A stretch of 38,839 nucleotides of DNA. Source: Pseudoselenomonas ruminantium (GTDB taxonomy: Bacteria > Bacillota > Negativicutes > Selenomonadales > Selenomonadaceae). Shown here piece after piece: positions 31,528 to 38,778 of the stretch. The translations under genes and the position numbers were made by a program. The stretch spans positions 1 to 38,839 of the forward strand of contig CACZIV010000012.1 of the NCBI GenBank assembly GCA_902781305.1, given 5' to 3'. Below the pieces are notes generated by a model. It did no database searches and was not told the origin of the DNA. It saw nothing but the letters and a program-made list of their open reading frames with translations. Numbering within the stretch: position 1 is the first letter of the stretch; each line of letters begins with the position of its first letter.

Positions 31528-31986
31528 TTAACCTCTCTTTACGTAACGGTCTACATCGTTGTATGTGTTGTTGTTGTACTCGCGGGTCTTGGTCTTCACA
31601 CGGCCCGTGCAGCCGATTGCTTTATCCCAGTCCGGCACAAAGCTTTCACCGGTCTTGGCCATGCCAATGCACTGGAAGAACGAGCCGATTTTCCACGCCA
31701 TATTGGCTTTGAGGAAGAACGAATCATTAACGATTGCCGTCCCCTCATCCGTGACGATTTCGAGCTTCACCTTGGCAACATTGCACGGCTCTTTCTTCTT
31801 GCCGTCCTTGCTGGTGCCGCCGTTATAGAACGAACGCTCGAAGCTTTTGACCGTGAATTCGTATTCACCCGGTTTAAGCGTGATGTATTCCGGCGCTTCC
31901 TCGCAGACAATCGCCTGCCCCCACTCCAGCGCATCTGCGCTTACGGTCTTATTGTCGTTGTAGTTTTCCGAAGTTGTAAAAGCCAT
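31528..31986 (-). CDS. DUF669 protein, probable single-strand DNA-binding role
   Basis: A 152-residue protein of the DUF669 family. Marks are ITLKPGEYEFTVKSFERSFYNGG, the Lys-rich loop, NDSFFLKANMAWKIGSFFQCIG, and CTGRVKTKTREYNNNTYNDVDRY. The fold and constant pairing with Sak4-like ATPases suggest it replaces SSB in phage recombination; this is inference from context. The start follows AAAGAGGAGATTTTATC. Confidence 0.87.
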   Translation of the reverse strand: MAFTTSENYNDNKTVSADALEWGQAIVCEEAPEYITLKPGEYEFTVKSFERSFYNGGTSKDGKKKEPCNVAKVKLEIVTDEGTAIVNDSFFLKANMAWKIGSFFQCIGMAKTGESFVPDWDKAIGCTGRVKTKTREYNNNTYNDVDRYVKRG

Positions 31987-32025
31987 GATAAAATCTCCTC
32001 TTTAAAAAAAATCATCAAATCAAAC

Positions 32026-33099
32026 TTAGAACGGTACCGGACAATGCTTGTAGATATCGTCCTTCACATCATCAAATTGGCGGATTAAATCCTTTACCAG
32101 TCCTGCCGGGAAATCTTTTGCCGGTGTCGGCCTGCTGAGGATTCCATTCCTTGTAACGAAATCTTCAAGGTCACATAGGTGGATATTATTCTCCTCGCAG
32201 AGGTTAAACAGTTCAGGATTAACTCCAACGCCGTAGCCATCCTTGGGCGCTTCTGTATTTGCCGTTTTTTCGGGCTTTTCAGCGCTCTTTTTCTTCCTGG
32301 TGTCACTCGTGGTAGCCTTTGCCTTTTTCGGCTCTCCTGCAGGCTCCTGTGTAGTCTCAGCGGTATCTGGAATAAACTGCGCTATCTGCTCATACTCAAA
32401 AGGCAATTCCTCTTTGAGCCCAAAGCGATTTTTTGCATCCCATGTCGGCGCATGGGTGGTATACATCACACGCCGCCCGCTCTGGACTTTGTTCTTGCCA
32501 TTGACTTCCGTCACGATTTCTTTGTAGTTGGCGAATAATACGCAGTCAGCCCATTCCTTGAGAAGTGCAGCGCAGTGATTGCCCGCCTTATTTCCGAGCT
32601 TCAGCTCGTAGCGGTCATAGGCACCCATTTCGTCCGGACGCTCAAACTTGCGGATAATGCAATGCGCCGTAACCACAATATTAAATCCTGCCTCATTGGC
32701 TTTGCTGAGCTTGTCCAGCACCCGCCCGAATTCCTCCTTGGCGTATGTATAGCCCTTGCCATACCCGAAGTCCTCGATACCATCCTTGCCGCCCTTCCTG
32801 CAGACGTAAGCTTCACAAAGGCGCTCTGCCCAATCCCCGGTATCAATGACCAGTGTTTTACAGCAGGTCGGATTCTGAATAACTGCCTCGACCTCCGTCA
32901 GAAGCTGTTCCCATTGTTCCGGACGAGGGAAACGCATTACATCCATCAAATCCGTAGAACCTTCTGTATCAATAAAAAGCGGATTCGGAAACTGTGCGGC
33001 AAAGGTTGATTTCCCGATGCCTTCCGGTCCATAGATAACTGCCTTGATGGGCTTGTTAGCCTTGGGACCGCGCTCAATCTTGATATCAAATCCCGTCAT
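32026..33099 (-). CDS. Sak4-like RecA-fold ATPase (AAA_24), recombination
   Basis: A 357-residue ATPase with Walker A GPEGIGKS (24-31), FIDTEGSTDLMDV just after it, and Walker B-like KTLVIDTGDWAE near 83-94, the layout of phage Sak4/AAA_24 recombination ATPases. The core is about 240 residues; a Lys/Ala/Pro-rich linker (about 245-290) and a C-terminal domain follow. Works with the DUF669 protein, helicase and RusA. The start at 33099 follows AAGGGGGTGATAAAA; the longer reading to 33168 runs into the Gp157 gene. Confidence 0.88.
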   Translation of the reverse strand: MTGFDIKIERGPKANKPIKAVIYGPEGIGKSTFAAQFPNPLFIDTEGSTDLMDVMRFPRPEQWEQLLTEVEAVIQNPTCCKTLVIDTGDWAERLCEAYVCRKGGKDGIEDFGYGKGYTYAKEEFGRVLDKLSKANEAGFNIVVTAHCIIRKFERPDEMGAYDRYELKLGNKAGNHCAALLKEWADCVLFANYKEIVTEVNGKNKVQSGRRVMYTTHAPTWDAKNRFGLKEELPFEYEQIAQFIPDTAETTQEPAGEPKKAKATTSDTRKKKSAEKPEKTANTEAPKDGYGVGVNPELFNLCEENNIHLCDLEDFVTRNGILSRPTPAKDFPAGLVKDLIRQFDDVKDDIYKHCPVPF

Positions 33100-33112
33100 T
33101 TTTATCACCCCC

Positions 33113-33577
33113 TTAACGGATAACAAGGTGGCGACTTTCGACAATGTGAATGCCATCCAATTCGACACCCAGCTTCAAATCGTGCAAAAGCCCCTTGCGG
33201 TCAACCTGCGGTTCCGCGTATTTCAGATACTGCACCGGAACCTTTGTATTATCATCAATCGATACCGATTGAGACGCGCCATAATAGATGCTTACCGTTT
33301 CGTCCTTGAATTTCTTGCCGCCCAGCTCATCCATGATGATGGCCTTCAGGCGGTCCTGTTTATTTTCAGCGGATTTCTTCCGAGCCGTAAGACGTACGAT
33401 TTTCTCTTTGAGAGCCTCCGACTCAACGCGCAAATCCTTTACCCAACGTGCCATACTGGCAATCTTTTCCTTTTTCTCCATCTGGAGATTGCGCAGTTTT
33501 TCTTCATCAAGGATTTCCCCGGTTTCCGTGTCTACGCAATCAAGAATTTCCTGATTGATATCGTAAAACGATTTCAT
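33113..33577 (-). CDS. siphovirus Gp157 family protein
   Basis: A 154-residue protein with the Gp157 plan: ETGEILDEEKL near the N-terminus, a long coiled coil (about 30-90), then a beta-rich end with YGASQSVSIDD and KVPVQYLKYAEPQVDRKGL. Gp157 proteins are common in early regions next to the Sak4-like ATPase; in Streptococcus thermophilus phages they are linked to phage resistance. The start follows GGAGGTTATCAAATA. Confidence 0.9.
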   Translation of the reverse strand: MKSFYDINQEILDCVDTETGEILDEEKLRNLQMEKKEKIASMARWVKDLRVESEALKEKIVRLTARKKSAENKQDRLKAIIMDELGGKKFKDETVSIYYGASQSVSIDDNTKVPVQYLKYAEPQVDRKGLLHDLKLGVELDGIHIVESRHLVIR

Positions 33578-33640
33578 TATTTGATAACCTCCTAATCAAT
33601 GTGATAAAATCAGACTATAAAATCCTTTTAGCCAAGGTTT

Positions 33641-33841
33641 TTATTTTCGGACCGATTCTGCTGGAACAGAATCGGTCTTTTTGTTTTTGCCACGGATTCG
33701 ATGACTAAAGCCCGCGGCAATTAGCATTTGACGCTCATCTGTTGTGACAATAGGCGGGGCACCTTTGCAGTAGCTGGCGGGCAGCCGACATGACAAGCAC
33801 CCGTACCCCGGATGACATGTAACTGCTTGCGTCTTAATCAC
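33641..33841 (-). CDS. small cysteine-rich protein
   Basis: A 66-residue protein with CHPGYGCLSCRLPASYC, four cysteines in 17 residues, so it may bind a metal. The C-terminus is basic. No family is recognised. The start is GTG at 33841, overlapping the end of the preceding frame by 8 bp; AAGAAGGAG lies very close to it, so coupling is likely. Its last codons lie within an inverted repeat that forms a plus-strand terminator. Confidence 0.5.
   Translation of the reverse strand: MIKTQAVTCHPGYGCLSCRLPASYCKGAPPIVTTDERQMLIAAGFSHRIRGKNKKTDSVPAESVRK
33650..33687 (+). terminator. rightward terminator inside the early operon
   Basis: Perfect 11-bp arms (33650-33660 and 33667-33677, GACCGATTCTG) with a 6-nt loop are followed on the plus strand by TTTTTGTTTTT. 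On the minus strand there is no T-run after the stem, so it should not stop the early operon but would stop rightward antisense transcription. It overlaps the 3' end of the 33641-33841 gene. The bases 33578-33640 hold no gene. Confidence 0.7.
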
Positions 33842-34002
33842 GCTCCTTCTTAATCCAATAGGAAATACGGATTTTATCCCCGGCGTGAATCACATAGTCA
33901 TTTTCCTTGACCCACGGATTGAGCTCTTTGATACCTTCCACAAACTCCGGCAGATAACGCCGCCCGCCAGATAAGCTCGTCCCATTCCCTATCTATAATC
34001 AT
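33834..34002 (-). pseudogene. small LysM-like gene with apparent frameshift
   Basis: ATG at 34002 overlaps the previous stop as ATGA, and the frame opens MIIDREWDELIW before going astray. The +1 frame carries a convincing protein, GGRRYLPEFVEGIKELNPWV then NDYVIHAGDKIRISYWIKKE, to a stop at 33834 overlapping the next start. This second part resembles a small LysM-like domain (LNPWV..ND.VIHAGDKIRI). The switch falls in the G-rich TGGCGGGCGGCG tract near 33955-33970. The second frame has no usual start of its own. One-base indel or sequencing error is the simplest reading. Confidence 0.5.
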
Positions 34003-34226
34003 TCGGTAACCTCCTCTCTGTTTAATGCTTCTAAAATCTCCGGCTTGGTAAGCCCTGTCAGGTTAGCAAATGCTTTTATCCAGCAACAACCTCTACGTGG
34101 CGGGACTTTGCCCTGCTTTACGGTATAAGCATTAGCCATTGCCACCATCCCGCTGGCCTTGGTTCGCTTATATCCTGTGAGCGTCATGACATCCGTTATA
34201 CTTAACCAAAGTTTGCTTTTGAACAT
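33999..34226 (-). CDS. small helix-turn-helix/excisionase-like protein (tentative)
   Basis: A 75-residue protein with LSITDVMTLTGYKRTKASG at residues 8-26, a plausible winged-helix or excisionase-like recognition start, then VKQGKVPPRRGCCW and a final helix (TKPEILEALNREE). The pattern slightly recalls DUF3173-type xis-like proteins. It could be a small regulator or recombination directionality factor. The start has a Shine-Dalgarno-like GGAGGGAGG upstream. Confidence 0.5.
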   Translation of the reverse strand: MFKSKLWLSITDVMTLTGYKRTKASGMVAMANAYTVKQGKVPPRRGCCWIKAFANLTGLTKPEILEALNREEVTE

Positions 34227-34247
34227 ACTGCCTCCCTCCTTCCATAG

Positions 34248-34523
34248 CTACTTATCCTCAAGTTCCTGACACCTGCTGCCCACCGGACACATCTCCCGGC
34301 AGTAAGCCTTCAGCAATTCCGGTGCCTCATATTCCTTGGCCATGATGAGTAATTCATCGCGATGCGGTTGGCGAAGACCTCGCTCAATCTGATAAAGCCG
34401 TGTGGAGCTTATCCCCACAATGTTTTCTGCGCTGGCCCGTGATTCAAAATCTGTGTCACGGGCGGCTGCCCGCATCCTGGCTTGGTAAAAAATGTTTTCG
34501 GAATCTCCGACAATTCTTGGCAC
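34248..34523 (-). CDS. XRE-family DNA-binding protein
   Basis: A 91-residue protein with a helix-turn-helix of the XRE type: ASAENIVGISSTRLYQIERGLRQP, then a short helix and LLIMAKEYEAPEL. The C-terminus has a cysteine group (YCREMCPVGSRC). Likely an early regulator of the lytic genes. The start is GTG at 34523 after AAGGAGGTTTTTCAATC. A perfect hairpin (34544-34567) lies just before the ribosome site. Confidence 0.75.
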   Translation of the reverse strand: MPRIVGDSENIFYQARMRAAARDTDFESRASAENIVGISSTRLYQIERGLRQPHRDELLIMAKEYEAPELLKAYCREMCPVGSRCQELEDK

Positions 34524-34543
34524 GATTGAAAAACCTCCTTATA

Positions 34544-34567
34544 ATTCCTGCGTATCGGCGCAGGAAT
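34544..34567. other. leader hairpin ahead of the XRE gene
   Basis: Perfect 9-bp arms (34544-34552 and 34559-34567, ATTCCTGCG) with a 6-nt loop. On the minus strand it ends only 5 bases before AAGGAGG and is preceded by a T7 tract. It may modulate translation of the XRE gene; on the plus strand it is followed by A-rich DNA and is no terminator. Confidence 0.5.
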
Positions 34568-34604
34568 AAAAAAACTTCTTTATGTTAAGATAACAGCAGG
34601 GACA

Positions 34605-35366
34605 TCACCGCAAATGTTCCACTACCTCCGGGCACCATTGAATCTGATATCCGCTATGGCCGTTGCGGGTGTAGGGTATCGACTCCCCAAACTCTTTGCC
34701 CTTGGTGGTAAGCATCCAGCCTTTGCCGGATTTTTCTTGCAGACCTAAATCCATCAGCATAATATTGACGTCCTTTGCACGAATCCCGCCCAGCATCTCA
34801 CCAATAGCCGTCGGTGTCAGATAGCTGGGCTTTTCTTCACTTGGAAGAAGCTGCCGCAAAGGCTCCGGGTCAATGCCATAGGCACTCCCTACCATGGTCA
34901 TAGCCGCTGACCTAGCCATTCCCGGCTTTACCCCAAAGTACTGAGCGATAACATCCGCTGTTTCCGAAATATCCTTCACCGCGGTCTTAATCATGCGTGT
35001 ACGGTAATGGGGATTGGGCGAGAGCTTCGGCGTCTTCAGCTGCTTTTCCATGGCATTGAAGGCTTCGATGTACTTGATTTTCCATTCCAGTGCCTTTTTG
35101 CCAGTGAAGCCCATAACCAACAAGCTGAATCCGTCACGGTTCATTAGGTAGCAAGGATATTGCTTACCACGGTTCTCGTAGGTGATTTCGTGGAAGAATC
35201 TCGCTGCTGAATTTTCAGCAGCCAAAATTTCTCTTATAGTTGCTGTCACATTCCGATGTTCCTTTTCAAACACCTCTGCAACTCTGCGGCTATCCGTAAC
35301 TACCTGCTCATCATTAACTTGTACTAACTCATCAAGATTGCTATTTGCTACTGTCATAACTTTCAT
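34605..35366 (-). CDS. Rha-family antirepressor/regulator
   Basis: A 253-residue phage regulator. Residues 10-110 are the Rha domain: VVTDSRRVAEVFEKEHRNVTATIRE, then FFHEITYENRGKQYPCYLMNRDGFSLLVMGFTGKKALEWKIKYIEAFN. The C-terminal part (about 175-253) is a second conserved region (YLTPTAIGEMLGGIRAKDVNIMLMDLGLQ...) of ANT/KilAC-like type. Such proteins antagonise or tune phage repression. It lies right after the Cro-like gene and has a doubled operator-like TTAAGTTAAGTT just upstream (35387-35401). Confidence 0.85.
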   Translation of the reverse strand: MKVMTVANSNLDELVQVNDEQVVTDSRRVAEVFEKEHRNVTATIREILAAENSAARFFHEITYENRGKQYPCYLMNRDGFSLLVMGFTGKKALEWKIKYIEAFNAMEKQLKTPKLSPNPHYRTRMIKTAVKDISETADVIAQYFGVKPGMARSAAMTMVGSAYGIDPEPLRQLLPSEEKPSYLTPTAIGEMLGGIRAKDVNIMLMDLGLQEKSGKGWMLTTKGKEFGESIPYTRNGHSGYQIQWCPEVVEHLR

Positions 35367-35386
35367 TTGTTAAACCTCACTTTCCA

Positions 35387-35401
35387 TTTAAGTTAAGTTA
35401 G
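35387..35401. promoter_or_regulatory. operator copy ahead of the Rha gene
   Basis: TTTAAGTTAAGTTAG contains AGTTAAGT, the motif repeated in the main switch, in doubled form. It overlaps the 3' end of the Cro-like gene and lies 20 bp upstream of the Rha start, so the repressor or Cro could also control Rha. Confidence 0.5.
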
Positions 35402-35607
35402 TTCGCAAAAAAAATTTGCTTTATTTCGGTGTCGGTTAATCCCATATTTTTTCTGAGTGTGTCTACCTCGGCTAGAGAAAACTTTCCCGCACCAGTTTCC
35501 TTACGGCTGTAAACACCAGGGACGATTCCTAACATATCTGCTATATCTGCTTGACGTAGGTTTCTCCTGTTTCTCGCCGCTTTCATCTCATAACGATTAT
35601 AAGCCAT
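35398..35607 (-). CDS. Cro-like XRE-family regulator
   Basis: A 69-residue helix-turn-helix protein: RNRRNLRQADIADMLGI (turn), then VYSRKETGAGKFSLAEVDTL, almost the whole length of an XRE domain. It is the first gene of the leftward early operon, divergent from the repressor, the Cro position. The ATG at 35607 follows AAGGAGGTGAGTTGC; the GTG at 35616 lies within that site. Confidence 0.85.
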   Translation of the reverse strand: MAYNRYEMKAARNRRNLRQADIADMLGIVPGVYSRKETGAGKFSLAEVDTLRKNMGLTDTEIKQIFFAN

Positions 35608-35652
35608 GCAACTCACCTCCTTATCGTTTCGGTTAAGTTATCTCATGAGGCT

Positions 35653-35681
35653 ATAATATACTATTTGAGTTAAGTTGTCAA
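35653..35681 (-). promoter_or_regulatory. leftward early promoter (PR-like)
   Basis: On the minus strand TTGACA (35681-35676) and TATTAT (35658-35653) are 17 bp apart, with 6/6 and 5/6 consensus matches. It drives the Cro-like and early genes. An operator lies in the spacer, so repressor binding should block it. Confidence 0.85.
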
Positions 35682-35736
35682 CCGCTTTTATGAAAAACTT
35701 AACTTTTTCGGTATTCTTTTTGAGTTTAGTAGACTT

Positions 35737-35742
35737 TATACT
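35737..35742 (+). promoter_or_regulatory. -10 of the rightward repressor promoter (PRM-like)
   Basis: TATACT (35737-35742) is a fair -10 about 30 bp upstream of the repressor start. The matching -35 near 35714 (TTCTTT) is poor, as in many repressor-maintenance promoters that rely on activation. An operator overlaps the downstream edge. Confidence 0.5.
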
Positions 35743-35771
35743 TTTAGTTAAGTAGAAAGGGAGGGTTTCTA

Positions 35772-36176
35772 ATGATTAAACTTAAAGAGCTCCGAAAAAA
35801 CAAGCAACTTACCCAAGAAGAACTGATAAGCCAATTCAATATTAGATATGGTCGTAAGTATACAGCTGCAGCTATTTCTCAATTTGAAAATGGAAAACGT
35901 ATTCCTGAGACTCAAGCCCTTATGGACTTTGCCGACTTCTTCAACGTCTCAGTAGACTACCTCCTCGGCCGCACCGACGAGCCGCAGGGCACAGGCTTCC
36001 AGAAGGGCCTGCTGGGGGACACTACTCAAGATAGTCATATCGTAATGACCAGTAATACATTAGGAGATTCCGACACGGACGATATTCAGCGACGCTATTC
36101 TCAACTGGATGAGGCTGGAAAAGCTGCTGTCAAAAATTTAATGAGCATTTTTGAAAATGCCAAGAAAACAAATTAA
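35772..36176 (+). CDS. CI-type repressor, XRE family, no protease domain
   Basis: A 134-residue regulator. Residues 4-65 are an XRE helix-turn-helix (LRKNKQLTQEELISQFN...AAAISQFENGKRIPETQALMDFADFFNVSVDYLLG). The rest is short and helical (RRYSQLDEAGKAAVKNLMSIF), probably for dimerisation. There is no S24 peptidase domain, so the usual RecA-driven self-cleavage is not expected and induction may use the Rha protein or another antirepressor. It follows GGGAGGG at good spacing and heads the rightward operon. Confidence 0.9.
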   Translation: MIKLKELRKNKQLTQEELISQFNIRYGRKYTAAAISQFENGKRIPETQALMDFADFFNVSVDYLLGRTDEPQGTGFQKGLLGDTTQDSHIVMTSNTLGDSDTDDIQRRYSQLDEAGKAAVKNLMSIFENAKKTN

Positions 36177-36190
36177 AAGGAAGATACATC

Positions 36191-37045
36191 ATGGAAGATT
36201 TTACAGAGGTAGACATACTTGATTCGCTTCAACTGAATACTCTACTTTTAACAGAAATCAGCGAAGCTGAAACGCCCAAGCAAGGAACAGGCTTCTTTTT
36301 TATGTATCGTGATGATGATAATCCTGAGATTGGTTATCCGGTCATTGTCAGTAACCGCCATGTCCTTGAAGGAATGGACATGCTCCGTTTTTCTTGGACG
36401 ACCACTGACAAAGATGGACACCCACAACTTGGGAAGATGGCACATCAAATTTTTATGAATGTTCATGACTACTTATTGATACATCCAACAGAAGATTTAG
36501 CTATTTTATCCATTGGTTCTATCATTAATCAGATAGGCGGTATGGTAGCCATGCGAGCTTGGGATGAGAATCACATCCTATCAAAGAAACATCTTAATAC
36601 AATCAACGTGGCTCATCGGATTCTCATGATTGGGTATCCATTGAATATTATGGATAGAAAAAACTATGTACCAATATTTCGGCAGGGAATCACAGCTACC
36701 AATCCCGCCTTGGATTTCAATGGCCGACAAGAATTTGCTATAGATATCGCTTGTTTTCCTGGCTCAAGTGGCTCTCCCATATTCGCCTATGATGACGGAT
36801 TAATTGATGTTGACGAAAATAGAAATCAAATTTATGGCAAATCTATTGCCTTTATTGGTATTCAGCGTTCGACTTACACGCATACTACAAAAGGTGAAAT
36901 AGAACTACTTGATAAGCAAGTTTGGCCAATTACAGTACAGGAGTCAGCACATTTAGGTATGGCTATAAATGCTCGTGCATTAAAAGACTTAAAACCGGCT
37001 TTAATAAAATTGGTACGAAACATAGAAAAGGAGAAAACAGTATAA
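36191..37045 (+). CDS. trypsin-like serine protease (prophage cargo)
   Basis: A 284-residue trypsin-fold protease. The catalytic triad is readable as His57 (VSNRHVLEG), Asp102 (HPTEDLAILS) and Ser193 (CFPGSSGSPIF), in normal order and context. There is no signal peptide or membrane helix, so it should act in the cytoplasm, unlike secreted trypsins. Residues 1-30 and the last 70 do not match the family. It lies 14 bp past the repressor and overlaps the next start as TAATG, so the two are coupled. Cytoplasmic trypsin-like proteases occur as sensors or activators in some anti-phage systems; that role is inferred here from position. Confidence 0.85.
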   Translation: MEDFTEVDILDSLQLNTLLLTEISEAETPKQGTGFFFMYRDDDNPEIGYPVIVSNRHVLEGMDMLRFSWTTTDKDGHPQLGKMAHQIFMNVHDYLLIHPTEDLAILSIGSIINQIGGMVAMRAWDENHILSKKHLNTINVAHRILMIGYPLNIMDRKNYVPIFRQGITATNPALDFNGRQEFAIDIACFPGSSGSPIFAYDDGLIDVDENRNQIYGKSIAFIGIQRSTYTHTTKGEIELLDKQVWPITVQESAHLGMAINARALKDLKPALIKLVRNIEKEKTV

Positions 37046-38010
37046 TGGGTACGAAGAAAATTAAATTTAACTATTTCAGACCTTGTTTAAGCAATAATCC
37101 CGAAGAAAGTGTAGATTTATCACCTTACTTCGAAAAGCTATCATCTATGCAAAACCTATATGAATTAGAAATTGAATCTAACAATTCATCAGTGTTAACC
37201 CCCACTTTCCTAAAGAAAGAAAACAACTACACAATCAACTCTGGTGCTACACTTCAGTATCCCCTGTGGCGTTTTGACTTAAGCAAATATCGTTTGGACT
37301 TACCATCTGTTTATGACAAAAGACAAAGAAAACTTACAAAGTTTGAATTATCAAGAGATAAATTTATATCAGAAGAAACGGTATGCCTTTATGATAATGA
37401 CTTAAATATAGTAGTTATACAATCAAATCAGAATGGGCCATCAGCTATTCAAGTGCAGGGTTTTATCAACAATTTCATCGATGATGACATCAATAAAGTT
37501 GTATTTGTTCCTTTAATATATAAGCAGGCATTTGAACGTTCTTTAAGACAAAGCAAAAGCCACAGTATACATGTTAGATTAATTAATACGGGAACCGAAG
37601 AATTTAAAAATTATACCAGCAATACCGAAGACGAAACTGTACGTCATGCAGCAGAAATGGCATCAACTTTACGAGGAGACGAGGAATACGATGTAAAACT
37701 AGACTTTACTATATCTATAAACGAACGCAAACCAAAACAAGGATTTATAAAAGAAAAAATAACCAGCGCTATATCATCATTCTTCCCTATGATTGATTTG
37801 AACATGGTTGACCAGTTTTCAGTAAAAGGTTATAATGAAAACGAAACGAAAATTTCAACTATTAATTTGATTAAAGATGTTATATTTGATGAATGTAATT
37901 TTAATTTTGACGAAGAGCATCGAACTATTCCAACCATAAGTATTTTCAATCAAATCGCTATTTTGTATAATTGCAGAAGGGGAAATTTGATTATCGATAA
38001 CAAAGGATAG
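37045..38010 (+). CDS. unrecognised cytosolic protein in the cargo operon (RexA position)
   Basis: A 321-residue soluble protein with no signal peptide or membrane helix and no family I recognise. It opens GTKKIKFNYFRPCLSNN, has a charged centre (KRQRKLTKFELSRDKFISEE), a strand-rich part (VVIQSNQNGPSAIQVQGF) and a Lys/Glu-rich segment (ERKPKQGFIKEKITS) before the C-terminus. Coupled to the protease by TAATG; an upstream in-frame start at 36922 would lie inside the protease gene. It is AT-rich unlike the phage core. Repressor, soluble protein, then a four-helix membrane protein is the order of lambda cI-rexA-rexB; I see no sequence similarity to RexA itself. Confidence 0.75.
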   Translation: MGTKKIKFNYFRPCLSNNPEESVDLSPYFEKLSSMQNLYELEIESNNSSVLTPTFLKKENNYTINSGATLQYPLWRFDLSKYRLDLPSVYDKRQRKLTKFELSRDKFISEETVCLYDNDLNIVVIQSNQNGPSAIQVQGFINNFIDDDINKVVFVPLIYKQAFERSLRQSKSHSIHVRLINTGTEEFKNYTSNTEDETVRHAAEMASTLRGDEEYDVKLDFTISINERKPKQGFIKEKITSAISSFFPMIDLNMVDQFSVKGYNENETKISTINLIKDVIFDECNFNFDEEHRTIPTISIFNQIAILYNCRRGNLIIDNKG

Positions 38011-38019
38011 TGTTTAAAT

Positions 38020-38526
38020 ATGCGTAGATGGTTTGAACGTTTATATCCATTGATAACGTCTATATGTATCTTAATTGGATATATTTTTTTCCTAGAGGAT
38101 TGCCACGCCAGTTCTTTATCAAGCAACAGTAATAATATCATAACAATAACAATAACATTAGCTAGTATTTTTCTAGGGTTCATAGGTGTAATGCTTGGCG
38201 CTATTATATCTATAAGGTTTACTTCTATGATGGATGTTTTAGTGCAACGAAATGCTATATTAGATTTAATATCATACGTTAAACATTCCTTTGCTTCTGA
38301 ATGTATATCTTTAGCAATAGCGGTAGGCACATTATTAATTAACACACCTAATGCCCCACTCCCTCAATGGGAAATATACTTACTTATCTTCTGTATATCT
38401 TATATGATATTATCAACCATAAGAATCATATTAATACTGTTTGCTTTGACTAACGTCCCAAACGATACATATCATGGAAGCAAAAATCTAGCCGGAAAGA
38501 AGCCGCAAGTTCCCAAGAATTTATAA
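38020..38526 (+). CDS. four-helix membrane protein in the cargo operon (RexB position)
   Basis: A 168-residue membrane protein with about four helices (near residues 8-25, 38-64, 92-108 and 116-142), a basic segment between helices 2 and 3 (IRFTSMMDVLVQRN) and a basic C-terminal tail. Size and helix number resemble lambda RexB (144 residues, four helices), the pore-forming partner of RexA, but this is similarity of shape only. It lies 9 bp after the previous stop with AAGGAT upstream. A pore or channel that depolarises the cell on superinfection would be the Rex-like prediction. Confidence 0.75.
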   Translation: MRRWFERLYPLITSICILIGYIFFLEDCHASSLSSNSNNIITITITLASIFLGFIGVMLGAIISIRFTSMMDVLVQRNAILDLISYVKHSFASECISLAIAVGTLLINTPNAPLPQWEIYLLIFCISYMILSTIRIILILFALTNVPNDTYHGSKNLAGKKPQVPKNL

Positions 38527-38539
38527 GTATTTATTAGCT

Positions 38540-38766
38540 ATACATGAAAGGGAATTACCAGATGAATATATAATAATTTACAACACCGACGATGGCCAAG
38601 CCAACGTCAAGCTGTACACCAATGATAGTACGGTCTGGGCCACACAAAAGCGATGGCAGAGATTTGCTGTTAAGCCCCTGCCATCAACAAAAACACAGGA
38701 AAAGGGACTGCTGCACGTTCACATTACGTGTGAACTGCTTCCCGTCAAGAGGACAATAAAAAAATA
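38540..38766 (+). pseudogene. decayed RhuM-family gene fragment
   Basis: The frame has a recognisable N-terminus, PDEYIIIYNTDDGQANVKLY then STVWATQ, typical of RhuM-type proteins (the virulence protein RhuM family). The expected next words appear in other frames: TQ.AMAEI one base off, then PAINKN further on. At least two frameshifts and no good start (ATA at 38540 or a short ATG frame at 38562 that stops at once) show it is a remnant. The protein text runs into the terminator at 38779. Confidence 0.6.
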
Positions 38767-38778
38767 TAAGATTTCTTT

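Larger units (their letters stand above)
35631..35755. promoter_or_regulatory. divergent switch region with repeated operators
   Basis: The motif AGTTAAGT or a one-base variant occurs at 35631-35640, 35667-35678, 35697-35706 (inverted) and 35745-35755, with a degenerate TGAGTTTAGTA near 35721. The second copy lies in the spacer of the leftward promoter; the last lies just past the rightward -10, next to the repressor ribosome site, allowing self-repression. This is the layout of a cI/cro switch. The core TTAA is palindromic but the full site is not. Confidence 0.75.

Noticed and set aside
36922-37044. In-frame upstream extension of the 37045 gene
   Set aside because: It would overlap the protease gene, while the ATG at 37045 is coupled by TAATG with AAGGAG upstream.
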